Assembly: GCF_008630535.1 (NCBI RefSeq)
Contig: NZ_VWPH01000008.1
Coordinates: 124,001 to 188,000 of the forward strand
Length of the DNA stretch: 64,000 nt
DNA from: Saccharopolyspora hirsuta
Lineage (GTDB): Bacteria; Actinomycetota; Actinomycetes; Mycobacteriales; Pseudonocardiaceae
Reading direction: 5' to 3'
Part shown: positions 56,312 to 64,000 of the stretch, piece after piece
Numbering within the stretch: the first letter of the stretch is position 1
Layout: each line of letters starts with the position of its first letter
Position numbers and translations under genes: made by a program
The notes under the pieces: model-generated
Seen by the model: the letters and a program-made list of their open reading frames with translations, nothing else
What the model was told of the DNA's origin: nothing
Databases searched by the model: none

Positions 56312-57892
56312 ATGACGGATGCTGCCACCGCCCGTGCGCGGGCGCTGCTGGCCGAGCTGCCCAGGTTCGTCGTGGTCGGGGTGGGCGCTGCGCTGGTCCT
56401 GCTGATCGGCGTGCTGCTGGCCCGCATCATGTCCACAGAGGACGTCGAGATCGCCGGGCTGCCGGACCGGCCCGTCACGTCGGCGGACGTCGGGTCGATT
56501 CAGATCCGCTCCGGCGCCAAGGACGGCGTGCGGGTCCTGCTGGACGACCGGGAAGTGCCGGTGGTCCGCGCGGCGGGCGCGCACCACGTGCTGCCGGTCG
56601 AACTGGCCGACGGGCCGCACGAACTGCGCGTCGTCGTGCCCTCCTGGATCGGTTCGACCACCACCACCCGGGAGTTCACTGTGGACAACTCGCCGCCGGA
56701 TCTGCAGGTCGGCGACTCGCTGCGCGCGGAGGCGCCGAACGCTCCGGTGACCGTCGAGGGGCGCGTCCGGGGCGCCACCGAGGTGCTGGTCGCCGGGCGG
56801 CCCGTGGTCCCGGACCCGCAGGGCGGGTTCAGCGCGGTCGTCGAGCGGCCCGGCCGGGAGGTGCCGGTGCTGGCCGCCGACGCCGCGGGCAACCGCGCCG
56901 AGCGCACCGTGACCGTCCACACCAGACACCCGGGGATGCGCGCGGTGCACCTCACCGGGCTGGCCTGGACCAGCGACGCGCTGCGCGAACCCGTCCTGGA
57001 GCTGGCGCGGCGGGGCCAGATCGACACCGTCGAGCTGGACATCAAGGACGAGAGCGGGGAAGTGGTCTACGACTCCGCGGTGCCGATGGCGCACCAGATC
57101 GGCGCGGTCAAGGGCTACTACAACGCGCGGCAGGTGCTCGACCAGCTGCACGGCATGGGCGTCCGGGTGGTCGGTCGGCTGGTGGCGTTCAAGGACCCGG
57201 TGCTGGGCGAGGCCTCCTGGCGCGGCGGGCACCCGGAGCGGGTGGTGCAGACCGCCGACGGCCAGCCGTGGAGCGGCGGCTACGGCGGGTACGCCTTCAC
57301 CAACTTCGCCGACCCCGCCGTGGTCCGGTACAACATCGACATCGCCGCCGAGGCCGCCGCGCTGGGCTTCGACGACGTCCTCTACGACTACGTGCGCCGA
57401 CCCGACGGGCACCTCGACCGGATGCGCATCCCCGGCCTGACCACCACCCCGGAAGCGGCGATCGCCGACTTCCTGCGCCAGACCCAGCCCGAGGTCCGCT
57501 CGCGCGGCGCGCTGCTCGGCGCATCGGTGTTCGGCATCGCGGTGGACCGCCCCACCGAGATCGCCCAGGACATCCGCCAGATGGCGCAGCACGTCGACTA
57601 CATCTCGCCGATGGTCTACCCGTCGCACTGGGCACCGGGCGAGTTCGGCGTGGCCAACCCCAACGCCCAGCCCTACGACATCGTGGTGCGCTCGCTGGCC
57701 GAGTTCGCCAGGGCGGTCGAGGGCACCGACGTGCAGATCATCCCGTGGTTGCAGGACTTCAGCCTCGGCGTGCGCTACGGCCCGGCGGAGGTGGCGGCGC
57801 AGATCGCCGCGGCCCGCGACAACGGCATGAGCTCGTTCCTGCTCTGGGCGCCGAACTGCCGCTACCACGGGGAGGCCCTGCCACCGCGCTGA
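56312..57892 (+). CDS. Membrane-anchored putative glycosidase (DUF4015)
   Basis: The protein has 526 residues. An N-terminal membrane segment (about 19-40) is followed by two Ig-like beta domains (about 65-210) and a TIM-barrel domain of the DUF4015/GH-like type: AVHLTGLAWTSDALREPVLE, VELDIKDESGEVVYDS, GFDDVLYDYVRRPDGH and YISPMVYPSHW. Conserved Asp residues at strand ends suggest a retaining glycosidase; no activity is proven. It stands divergent from the deacetylase across 163 bp, so both may act on the same wall polymer. Confidence 0.85.
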   Translation: MTDAATARARALLAELPRFVVVGVGAALVLLIGVLLARIMSTEDVEIAGLPDRPVTSADVGSIQIRSGAKDGVRVLLDDREVPVVRAAGAHHVLPVELADGPHELRVVVPSWIGSTTTTREFTVDNSPPDLQVGDSLRAEAPNAPVTVEGRVRGATEVLVAGRPVVPDPQGGFSAVVERPGREVPVLAADAAGNRAERTVTVHTRHPGMRAVHLTGLAWTSDALREPVLELARRGQIDTVELDIKDESGEVVYDSAVPMAHQIGAVKGYYNARQVLDQLHGMGVRVVGRLVAFKDPVLGEASWRGGHPERVVQTADGQPWSGGYGGYAFTNFADPAVVRYNIDIAAEAAALGFDDVLYDYVRRPDGHLDRMRIPGLTTTPEAAIADFLRQTQPEVRSRGALLGASVFGIAVDRPTEIAQDIRQMAQHVDYISPMVYPSHWAPGEFGVANPNAQPYDIVVRSLAEFARAVEGTDVQIIPWLQDFSLGVRYGPAEVAAQIAAARDNGMSSFLLWAPNCRYHGEALPPR

Positions 57893-57994
57893 GCGAACGG
57901 TCGGCGAACGATCCGCCCTGCGGGAAAATTCGGTGTTGTCGTCGGGGAGACGACTGTGCAGAGTTAGCGGGGTCCCGACGTTGGAGGTGTGGAG

Positions 57995-59788
57995 ATGCCC
58001 GCGAGGCCGGTTCGGCTCACCCTCGCAGTGCTGATGTCCGGTGCCCTGATCGTCCCCGCGGCGCAGGCGGCCCCGAGAGGTCTGCCCGAGCCGCCCAAGG
58101 AGGCGGAGGCGGTCGGCTTCGGCGGCGCTGTGTCCAGCGTCGACCCCTACGCGACGCAGATCGGCCTCGACGTGCTCCGCCGCGGTGGCAACGCCGCGGA
58201 CGCCGCCGTCGCGGTCGCAGCGGCGCTGGGCGTCACCGAGCCCTACTCGGCGGGCATCGGTGGCGGCGGGTACTTCGTGCACTACGACGCCAAGACCGGC
58301 GAGGTCGAGACCATCGACGGCCGGGAGACCGCGCCCGCCACCGCCGACGAGGACCTGTTCCTGGAGAACGGCAAACCGATCCCGTTCGACGAGGCGGTCA
58401 CCAGCGGGCTCGGCGTCGGCGTCCCCGGCACCCCGATGACCTGGCAGAACGCGCTGGAGAAGTGGGGGCGCAAGGACCTCGCCGAGGTGCTGCGCCCGGC
58501 CGAGCGGCTGGCCCGCCAGGGCTTCGTCGTCGACGAGACCTTCCGCGAGCAGACCGCGGACAACGAGGAGCGCTTCCGCGCCTTCCCGGCCACCCGCGAC
58601 CTGTTCCTGCCCGGCGGGAAGCTGCCGGAGGTCGGCAGCACGCTGCGCAACCCCGACCTCGCCGACACCTACCGGGAGCTCGCCCGGGGCGGCGTGAACG
58701 CGCTCTACGACGGGGAGATCGGCGCGGACGTGGTCCGCACCGTCAACGAACCGCCGGTGGACCCGGCCGCGAACCGCAAGGTCCGGCCCGGCGCGATGAC
58801 CACCGACGACCTGAGCGGCTACCGCACCCTGGAGCACGCCCCGACCCACCTGACCTACCGCGGTCTGGACGTGTACGGGATGGCGCCGGGCAGCTCCGGC
58901 GGGACGACCGTCGGCGAGGCGCTCAACATCCTGGAGGGCACCGACCTCGCCGCGGCCGACAAGACCCAGTACCTGCACCGGTTCCTGGAGGCCAGCAAGA
59001 TCTCCTTCGCGGACCGCAACCGCTGGGTCGGCGACCCGGAGTTCAGCGACGTGCCCACCGAGCAGCTGCTGGATCAGGACTTCGCCGACTCCCGCGCCTG
59101 CCTGATCAGCGACGACTCGGTGCTGCCCACGCCGGTGGCGGCGGGCGACCCGAACCGGCCGCAGGACTGCCAGGCCCGCACCGCCGACGGCGTCGAGCCG
59201 TACGAGGGGCCGAACACCACGCACCTGGCGGTCGCCGACGCCGAGGGCAACGTGGTCGCCTACACGCTCACCATCGAGCAGACCGGCGGCAGCGGCATCG
59301 TGGTGCCCGGGCGGGGCTTCCTGCTCAACAACGAGCTCACCGACTTCAACTTCACCCCGGTCACGCCGGGTGAGCCGGACCCGAACCTGCCGGGGCCGGG
59401 CAAGCGGCCGCGCAGCTCGATGAGCCCGACGATCGTGCTGCAGGACGGCCAGCCGCTGCTGGCGGTCGGCAGCCCCGGCGGCGCGACGATCATCACCACC
59501 GTGCTGCAGAGCCTCACCGGGCGCCTGGACCGCGGCATGTCCCTGGTCGACGCCATCGCCGAGCCCCGCGCGTCCCAGCGCAACGCCGCGACGACCGAGG
59601 CGGAACCGGCGTTCCTGGCCCAGCCGGAGGCGGAGAAGCTGAAGGCCATCGGCCATCAGTTCAAGACGACCGCGGAGATCGGCGCGGCGACGGGCGTGGA
59701 GCGCCTCCCGGACGGCCGCTGGATCGCCGCGGCCGAGCGCGAGCGCCGCGGCGGCGGCGCAGCAGCGGTGGTGACCCCGGCCCGCTGA
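57995..59788 (+). CDS. ggt: Gamma-glutamyltransferase, secreted
   Basis: The 597-residue precursor has a signal peptide (to about 26), a large subunit starting with AVSSVDPYATQIGLDVLRRG, and autocleavage at the conserved NTTHLAVAD site with Thr408 as the nucleophile. The small subunit has the substrate-binding RPRSSMSPTIV and GSPGGATIITT blocks. It hydrolyses or transfers gamma-glutamyl groups from glutathione or polyglutamate outside the cell. ATG at 57995 follows GGAGG by seven bases. A repeat copy begins 19 bp after the stop. Confidence 0.95.
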   Translation: MPARPVRLTLAVLMSGALIVPAAQAAPRGLPEPPKEAEAVGFGGAVSSVDPYATQIGLDVLRRGGNAADAAVAVAAALGVTEPYSAGIGGGGYFVHYDAKTGEVETIDGRETAPATADEDLFLENGKPIPFDEAVTSGLGVGVPGTPMTWQNALEKWGRKDLAEVLRPAERLARQGFVVDETFREQTADNEERFRAFPATRDLFLPGGKLPEVGSTLRNPDLADTYRELARGGVNALYDGEIGADVVRTVNEPPVDPAANRKVRPGAMTTDDLSGYRTLEHAPTHLTYRGLDVYGMAPGSSGGTTVGEALNILEGTDLAAADKTQYLHRFLEASKISFADRNRWVGDPEFSDVPTEQLLDQDFADSRACLISDDSVLPTPVAAGDPNRPQDCQARTADGVEPYEGPNTTHLAVADAEGNVVAYTLTIEQTGGSGIVVPGRGFLLNNELTDFNFTPVTPGEPDPNLPGPGKRPRSSMSPTIVLQDGQPLLAVGSPGGATIITTVLQSLTGRLDRGMSLVDAIAEPRASQRNAATTEAEPAFLAQPEAEKLKAIGHQFKTTAEIGAATGVERLPDGRWIAAAERERRGGGAAAVVTPAR

Positions 59789-59807
59789 CCGGCCACCGGG
59801 TGGACGC

Positions 59808-60118
59808 GATTTCAATGAGGTTTTTCCAGCCTCGTTCCGAGTGGCGGTGCCGGTGGCGGAACCTCAGCGCCCGCCTGGCTGTGGGTGCCCTGACTTGTGT
59901 ATGTCCAATACACGGCGTCAGGGCCGTCCTCGCCGGAAGGAACCCCAGTGGGGTGGGCACCGTGAACCCGCGGCGGTGCGAGCTGCGAGGGTGGGCTATG
60001 CGCCTGGCGGCGCATGCGACACCTGCCGGTCGGTGCAGTTCGCCCTTCGCGGCTGCGGTCCACGGACGGGGATGAACAATTTCAATGGAAATCGGACATC
60101 CGATTTCCATTGAAATCG
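59808..60118 (+). repeat. Dispersed ~300-bp non-coding repeat, copy 3
   Basis: It starts GATTTCAATGAGG and ends with the longest hairpin of the family: ATTTCAATGGAAATCGGA (60079-60096) pairs perfectly with TCCGATTTCCATTGAAAT (60099-60116). The central stem is CCCTGAC (59888-59894) with GTCAGGG (59917-59923), enclosing GTGTAT...ATACAC. It is far more similar to copy 1 than to copy 2. The remaining part of this 422-bp gap holds only the palindrome at 60174. Confidence 0.85.
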
Positions 60119-60173
60119 CGGATGTTCCTCGCGCCGACGGGTGGTCGTCCGCACCCGTCGGCGTGTCGTCGGA

Positions 60174-60197
60174 CCGCAGTTTCAATTGAAACTGCGG
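60174..60197. repeat. Perfect 24-bp palindrome CCGCAGTTTCAATTGAAACTGCGG
   Basis: The sequence (given in the two halves CCGCAGTTTCAA and TTGAAACTGCGG) is its own reverse complement. It stands 13 bp downstream of the SLATT gene stop, as the related pair at 9624-9685 stands beside the GlxA-type gene. A protein-binding site or cruciform is possible. Confidence 0.7.
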
Positions 60198-60210
60198 CGC
60201 CCGCGGGTGG

Positions 60211-61119
60211 TCAGGTGGTGCGGGTGGCCCGCCAGGTGGCGTGCTCGCGGGTGATCGCCGCCTCCGCGTCGGCCACCGCCGTCGACCACTGCCGCTCGTC
60301 GAGGTCGCGGTCCAGCTGGTCCCGGATCGCGCCCAGCTCGGCGGTGGCCCGGCGGTAGGCCGCGGCCTTCGCCGAGTGCCGCCGCGTGGCGACCCACGCG
60401 ATGATCGCCGCGACCGCGGTGGCCGCCACCACGACCGCGGTGGCGCCCGCCTTGTTCAGCCCGGTGACGCCGAAGGCCTCGCTCAGCGCCCCCGCCACGC
60501 CCAGCACCTCGATCACCAGCATCGCGGTCCGGGAGAACCGGGCCTGCTGAAGGTGGTGCTGGGCCCGGGTCTCGTACCAGTCCTGCTGGTCGAGCACCCG
60601 GCCGATCAGGTACGCCTCCTTGCGCTCGGCCAGCGGTGCGCTGCGCAGCGTCCGCATCCGCTCGGTGATCGTCTCGGTGGTGTGCTGCGCCAGCGGGACG
60701 TCGGGGAGCTCCTGCTGCAGCGCGCGCAGCCGTTCGGTGAACCGCTGGTCGGCCTGCCCGTCACCGGCCGGGAACGGTGCCGCGCAGGTGGCGTAGCGCC
60801 AGGCCAGCGTCTTGACCGAGGTGGCGAGGGTGCGGCTCTCCGCCCAGAGCCGGTCCGGGCGGGTGCTCACCAGGGCCAGCTCGACCGCCACCGCTCCGAC
60901 GAGCGCCAGCGCGGCGCCGATCGCGAACAGGTCGATGGCGGTGTCGCCGAGGCGCAGCGTCAGGGTGGCGAACACGGCCGCCGCCACGATCAGCGCCAGC
61001 CGGGATCGCACGGCCCTGAGGTAGGCGTGCCGTTGGCGGGCCGCGGCGGCGTCGGCCGCCTGGAACAGGCCCGGGTGGTCTGCGGGGGTCAGTGCTTGCA
61101 TCTGCTCGGTGCTCGACAT
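60211..61119 (-). CDS. SLATT/DUF4231-type membrane protein
   Basis: The protein has 302 residues with two pairs of membrane segments (about 43-60 with 65-85, and 198-220 with 222-245), each followed by a long helix. This two-module layout is that of the SLATT superfamily (DUF4231 plus a second SLATT domain). SLATT proteins have been proposed, from gene context, to be pore-forming effectors in conflict systems. No nucleotide-synthesising partner is adjacent. Inverted copies of the dispersed repeat flank the gene on both sides. ATG at 61119 is chosen because the upstream frame lacks homology. Confidence 0.8.
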   Translation of the reverse strand: MSSTEQMQALTPADHPGLFQAADAAAARQRHAYLRAVRSRLALIVAAAVFATLTLRLGDTAIDLFAIGAALALVGAVAVELALVSTRPDRLWAESRTLATSVKTLAWRYATCAAPFPAGDGQADQRFTERLRALQQELPDVPLAQHTTETITERMRTLRSAPLAERKEAYLIGRVLDQQDWYETRAQHHLQQARFSRTAMLVIEVLGVAGALSEAFGVTGLNKAGATAVVVAATAVAAIIAWVATRRHSAKAAAYRRATAELGAIRDQLDRDLDERQWSTAVADAEAAITREHATWRATRTT

Positions 61120-61245
61120 GGCCGCTCCGTGACTCGGGGCTCCCCAGTGAATCGCGTCCGGCGGGTGATCCGAATCGGCCAAGTCGGCACAACTGCCACC
61201 ACGCGGCGCGGCCGATTTCTGCTGAGTGCTTTTCACCTTGGTCGG

Positions 61246-61368
61246 CGACCGCAGCCGCGGCGATCAACGGACGGCCATGTATCGAGCTGGGCACCCGCGG
61301 CCAGGCGGGCGCTGAGGTTCCGCCACCCGCACCGCCACGCAAAACGAGTCTGGAAAACCATCTAAACT
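61246..61368 (-). repeat. Dispersed non-coding repeat, copy 4 (internally deleted)
   Basis: On the minus strand it shows the left end (GGTTTTCCAGACTCGTT), GCGGAACCTCAGCGCCCGCC, then jumps after GATACATGGCCGTCC to the right-hand GCCGCGGCTGCGGTCG. The middle 130 bp and the terminal hairpin are missing. It lies directly upstream of def, facing copy 3 across the SLATT gene. Confidence 0.75.
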
Positions 61369-61414
61369 CGGCGGGTCGCCAAACCCGTACTGCCGATCTC
61401 TCCAGGGGGCCCAC

Positions 61415-61960
61415 GTGACCGTCCAGCCGATCAGACTCTTCGGCGACCCAGTGCTGCGCACCAGGGCCGACGAGGTGGTCGACTTCGACAAGGAGCTGCG
61501 CACCCTGGTGCAGGACCTGTGGGACACCATGGAGTCGCAGGGCGGTGCCGGGCTGGCCGCGCCGCAGCTGGGCGTGGGCCTGCGGGTGTTCACCTACCAC
61601 TGCGACGGCTTCGCCGGGCACCTGGTCAACCCGACCTGGACGGCGGTCGGCGACGACGAGCAGTTCGGCCCGGAGGGGTGCCTGTCCATCCCCGACATGT
61701 TCTGGGACTGCGTGCGCGCCAAGCACGTCGTGGCGCGCGGCTGGAACATGCACGGCGAGCCGGTCGAGGTGGAGGGCACCGACCTGCTGGCGCGCTGCAT
61801 CCAGCACGAGACCGATCACCTGGACGGCGTGCTGTTCGTCGACCGGCTCGACGAGCAGACCCGGAAGCAGGCGCTGCGCGAGATCCGCGGTGCGGAGTGG
61901 TTCGACGGCGACGTGCCGGTGATCAAGGAGAGCCCGCACCCGCTGTTCGGAGGCCGCTGA
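61415..61960 (+). CDS. def: Peptide deformylase
   Basis: The 181-residue protein has all three family motifs: [13 protein letters not shown] and QHETDHLDG, which hold the metal and the catalytic Glu. It removes the formyl group from new proteins. GTG at 61415 stands after CCAGGGGGCCCAC. The stop overlaps the fmt start by one base, the classical def-fmt pairing. Its upstream region has been replaced up to about 47 bp before the start by the repeat copy. Confidence 0.96.
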   Translation: MTVQPIRLFGDPVLRTRADEVVDFDKELRTLVQDLWDTMESQGGAGLAAPQLGVGLRVFTYHCDGFAGHLVNPTWTAVGDDEQFGPEGCLSIPDMFWDCVRAKHVVARGWNMHGEPVEVEGTDLLARCIQHETDHLDGVLFVDRLDEQTRKQALREIRGAEWFDGDVPVIKESPHPLFGGR

Positions 61961-62883
61961 TGCGCGTGGTCTTCGCCGGAACCCCCGCGCCCGCCGTCCC
62001 GGCGCTGCGCGCCCTGCTCGAGTCCGACCGGCACGAGGTCGTCGCCGTGGTCACCCGCCCGGACGCCCCCGCCGGACGCGGCCGCAAGCTGGTGCGCTCG
62101 CCCGTCGGCGCGCTCGCCGACGAGCACGGCATCGAGGTGCTCACGCCCGCGCGCGCCTCGGAACCGGAGTTCCTCGACCGGCTGCGCGCGCTCGCCCCGG
62201 ACTGCTGCCCGGTGGTGGCCTACGGCGCGCTGCTGAAGGAGGAGGCGCTGGCCATCCCGGAGCACGGGTGGATCAACCTGCACTTCTCGCTGCTCCCGGC
62301 GTGGCGCGGCGCGGCGCCGGTGCAGGCCGCGATCCGGCACGGCGACGAGATCACCGGGGCCAGCACCTTCCGCATCGTGCGCGAGCTGGACGCCGGTCCG
62401 GTGTTCGGCGTGGTCACCGAGCAGGTGCGCCCCACCGACACCGCCGGTGAGCTGCTGGACCGGCTGGCGGTGTCCGGGGCCGGGCTGCTGGCGGCGACCC
62501 TCGACGGCGTCGAGGACGGCACGCTGCGCGCGGAGGAGCAGCCCGCCGACGGCGTCAGCTACGCGCCGAAGGTCACCGTCGAGGACGCCAAGGTCGACTT
62601 CACCGCGCCCGCGACCGCGGTGGACCGGCTCATCAGGTCGGTCACGCCCGACCCGGGCGCGTGGGCGCTGCTGGGCGACGGGCGGTTCAAGCTCGGCCCG
62701 GTGTCCGTGGTGGACGACGAACTGCCGCCGGGCGAGATCCGGGTGGAGAAGCGCCGCGTGCTGGTCGGCACCGGGACCTCGGCCGTCGCGCTGGGCGAGG
62801 TGCAGGCACCGGGCAAGAAGCGGATGGCCGCCACCGACTGGGCCCGCGGAACACGCATCGAGCAAGGAGAACGGCTCAAGTGA
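61960..62883 (+). CDS. fmt: Methionyl-tRNA formyltransferase
   Basis: The protein has 307 residues. The formyltransferase domain has [18 protein letters not shown], the loop [30 protein letters not shown] with the catalytic Asn-His-Ser pattern and a C-terminal OB-fold. It formylates initiator Met-tRNA. The stop overlaps rsmB by four bases. Confidence 0.97.
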   Translation: MRVVFAGTPAPAVPALRALLESDRHEVVAVVTRPDAPAGRGRKLVRSPVGALADEHGIEVLTPARASEPEFLDRLRALAPDCCPVVAYGALLKEEALAIPEHGWINLHFSLLPAWRGAAPVQAAIRHGDEITGASTFRIVRELDAGPVFGVVTEQVRPTDTAGELLDRLAVSGAGLLAATLDGVEDGTLRAEEQPADGVSYAPKVTVEDAKVDFTAPATAVDRLIRSVTPDPGAWALLGDGRFKLGPVSVVDDELPPGEIRVEKRRVLVGTGTSAVALGEVQAPGKKRMAATDWARGTRIEQGERLK

Positions 62884-64000
62884 ACGAACGCCGCCGTCGG
62901 CCGTCCCGGCCGACCAAGGCCCGCCCGCCGCGACGCAAGTCCGGCCCGCCGCGACCGGTGGAGGTCGACCCGGTGCGGCTGGTCGCGGTCGAGACGCTGC
63001 GAGCCGTCCGGGAGCGCGACGCCTACGCCAACCTCGCGCTGCCCCCGCTGCTCAAGCAGCGCCGGATCACCGGTCGGGACGCCGCGCTGGCCACCGAGCT
63101 GACCTACGGGGCGTGCCGCGCGCAGGGCCTGCTGGACGCCGTGATCGACGACTGCAGCAACCGCCCGCTGTCCGAGATGGACCCGAAGCTGCTCGACGCG
63201 CTGCGCGTCGGCGTCTACCAGCTGCTGCGCACCCGGATCCCGGCGCACGCCGCCGTGGCTTCCACTGTGGACATCGTGCGGTACGAATCGGGTTCTAAGC
63301 TGGCGGGTTTCGCCAACGCGGTGCTGCGCAGCGCCACCGAGCTGGACGAGCAGGGCTGGGTCGACAAGCTCGCCCCGGCGCGCTCCGAGGACCCGATCGG
63401 CCACCTGGCGATGCGCCACGCCCACCCCCGGTGGATCGCGCAGGCCTTCGCCGACGTGCTCGGCGTCGACGAGCTCGACGCTGCGCTGGCCGCCGACGAC
63501 GCCCGCCCGGCGGTGCACCTGACGGCCCGACCCGGCGAGATCAGCGCCGACGAGCTCGCCGCGATCACCGGCGGCGACCCGGCACCGTACTCGCCCTACG
63601 GGGTGCGGCTCGACGCGGGCGCGGGCGACCCGGGCGACCTGGAACCGGTGCGCGAGGGCTTCGCCTCGGTGCAGGACGAGGGCAGCCAGCTGGTCGCGCT
63701 CGCGCTGACCCGGCCGGAGCTGACCGGCCCCGACCAGCGCTGGCTGGACCTGTGCGCCGGTCCGGGCGGCAAGGCCAACCTGCTCGGCGCCCTGGTCACC
63801 ATGGACGGCGGCACCCTCGACGCGGTCGAGCAGGCTCCGCACCGCGCGGACCTGATCCGGCAGGCGACCGAAGGTCTGTCGGTGAACGTGCACGTCGGCG
63901 ACGGCCGCGACCCGGGGCTGGAGCCCGGCTACGACCGGGTGCTGGTCGACGCGCCGTGCACCGGCTTGGGCGCGCTGCGGCGACGCCCGGAGGCGCGCTG
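62880..64000 (+). CDS. rsmB: 16S rRNA m5C967 methyltransferase RsmB/Fmu, 3' end outside window
   Basis: The visible 373 residues have an Arg/Pro-rich basic start, a NusB-like RNA-binding domain (about 30-170; [37 protein letters not shown]) and the start of the methyltransferase domain, with [10 protein letters not shown], the SAM motif [18 protein letters not shown] and [13 protein letters not shown] with the first active-site Cys. The frame is open to the last base. GTG at 62880 overlaps the fmt stop. Confidence 0.95.
   Translation, partial: MNERRRRPSRPTKARPPRRKSGPPRPVEVDPVRLVAVETLRAVRERDAYANLALPPLLKQRRITGRDAALATELTYGACRAQGLLDAVIDDCSNRPLSEMDPKLLDALRVGVYQLLRTRIPAHAAVASTVDIVRYESGSKLAGFANAVLRSATELDEQGWVDKLAPARSEDPIGHLAMRHAHPRWIAQAFADVLGVDELDAALAADDARPAVHLTARPGEISADELAAITGGDPAPYSPYGVRLDAGAGDPGDLEPVREGFASVQDEGSQLVALALTRPELTGPDQRWLDLCAGPGGKANLLGALVTMDGGTLDAVEQAPHRADLIRQATEGLSVNVHVGDGRDPGLEPGYDRVLVDAPCTGLGALRRRPEAR

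Noticed and set aside
56291..59815. A 1174-codon open frame on the minus strand opposite the glycosidase-like gene and ggt
   Set aside because: Same composition artefact; both plus-strand genes have clear family motifs.
60079..60116. CRISPR-like ATTTCAATGGAAAT units
   Set aside because: Each occurs as an inverted hairpin, not as direct repeats with spacers, and no cas gene is present.

Overview
The window is high-GC actinobacterial DNA with frequent GTG starts and ATGA/GTGA stop-start overlaps. It most resembles the Pseudonocardiaceae (Saccharopolyspora/Amycolatopsis type). Reasons: BldD, XRE/DUF397 pairs, DUF3558 lipoproteins with WXG/PPE-like proteins and EspG, and a backbone in the usual actinobacterial order. 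The genus is an inference from gene content; no rRNA is present.

Layout. (1) 0-9.3 kb: the end of a beta-propeller-type protein, then a catabolic block made of a D-glutamate cyclase-like protein (DUF1445), an MHS-type permease, a GntR/FCD regulator and the hydantoinase/5-oxoprolinase pair HyuA-HyuB. Three copies of one operator-like palindrome tie the block together. A DUF4232 lipoprotein follows. (2) 9.7-15.3 kb: a GlxA-type regulator divergent from an MFS permease, a GH64 beta-1,3-glucanase, a truncated lipase-like gene, a spermidine-synthase-like protein and an O6-methylguanine-DNA methyltransferase. (3) 15.4-27.3 kb: core genes pepQ-efp-nusB, convergent bldD, and the pyrimidine operon pyrR-pyrB-pyrC-(membrane protein)-carA-carB-pyrF behind a PyrR-binding leader. 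(4) 27.3-41.5 kb: an accessory island of type VII secretion-associated genes (YbaB-like, EspC-like, WXG effector-like, two unknown paralogues, a Ser/Thr kinase, two DUF3558 lipoproteins, a PE-like and a Gly-rich PPE-like protein, EspG) plus an XRE/DUF397 pair. It lies between pyrF and mihF, where Mycobacterium tuberculosis carries PE15/PPE20. (5) 41.8-45.7 kb: mihF-gmk-rpoZ-coaBC-metK. (6) 45.7-61.1 kb: mixed accessory genes around lysA and priA. (7) 61.4-64 kb: def-fmt-rsmB, cut by the window end.

The most unusual signal is a dispersed non-coding repeat of about 300 bp: three full copies (3.6, 9.3 and 59.8 kb) and one deletion derivative (61.3 kb). Each full copy ends in a TTTCAATGGAAA/TTTCCATTGAAA hairpin and holds a central stem whose base pairs change in a compensatory way between copies, which suggests a structured RNA or DNA element. 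The last two copies flank a SLATT-type membrane gene in inverted orientation. A second palindrome family, TTTCGCGCGAAA, is scattered through the 27-48 kb part, twice as a pair with an identical 42-bp spacing. Two probable frameshifts (31.75 and 54.14 kb) and one truncated gene (13.35 kb) were also found.
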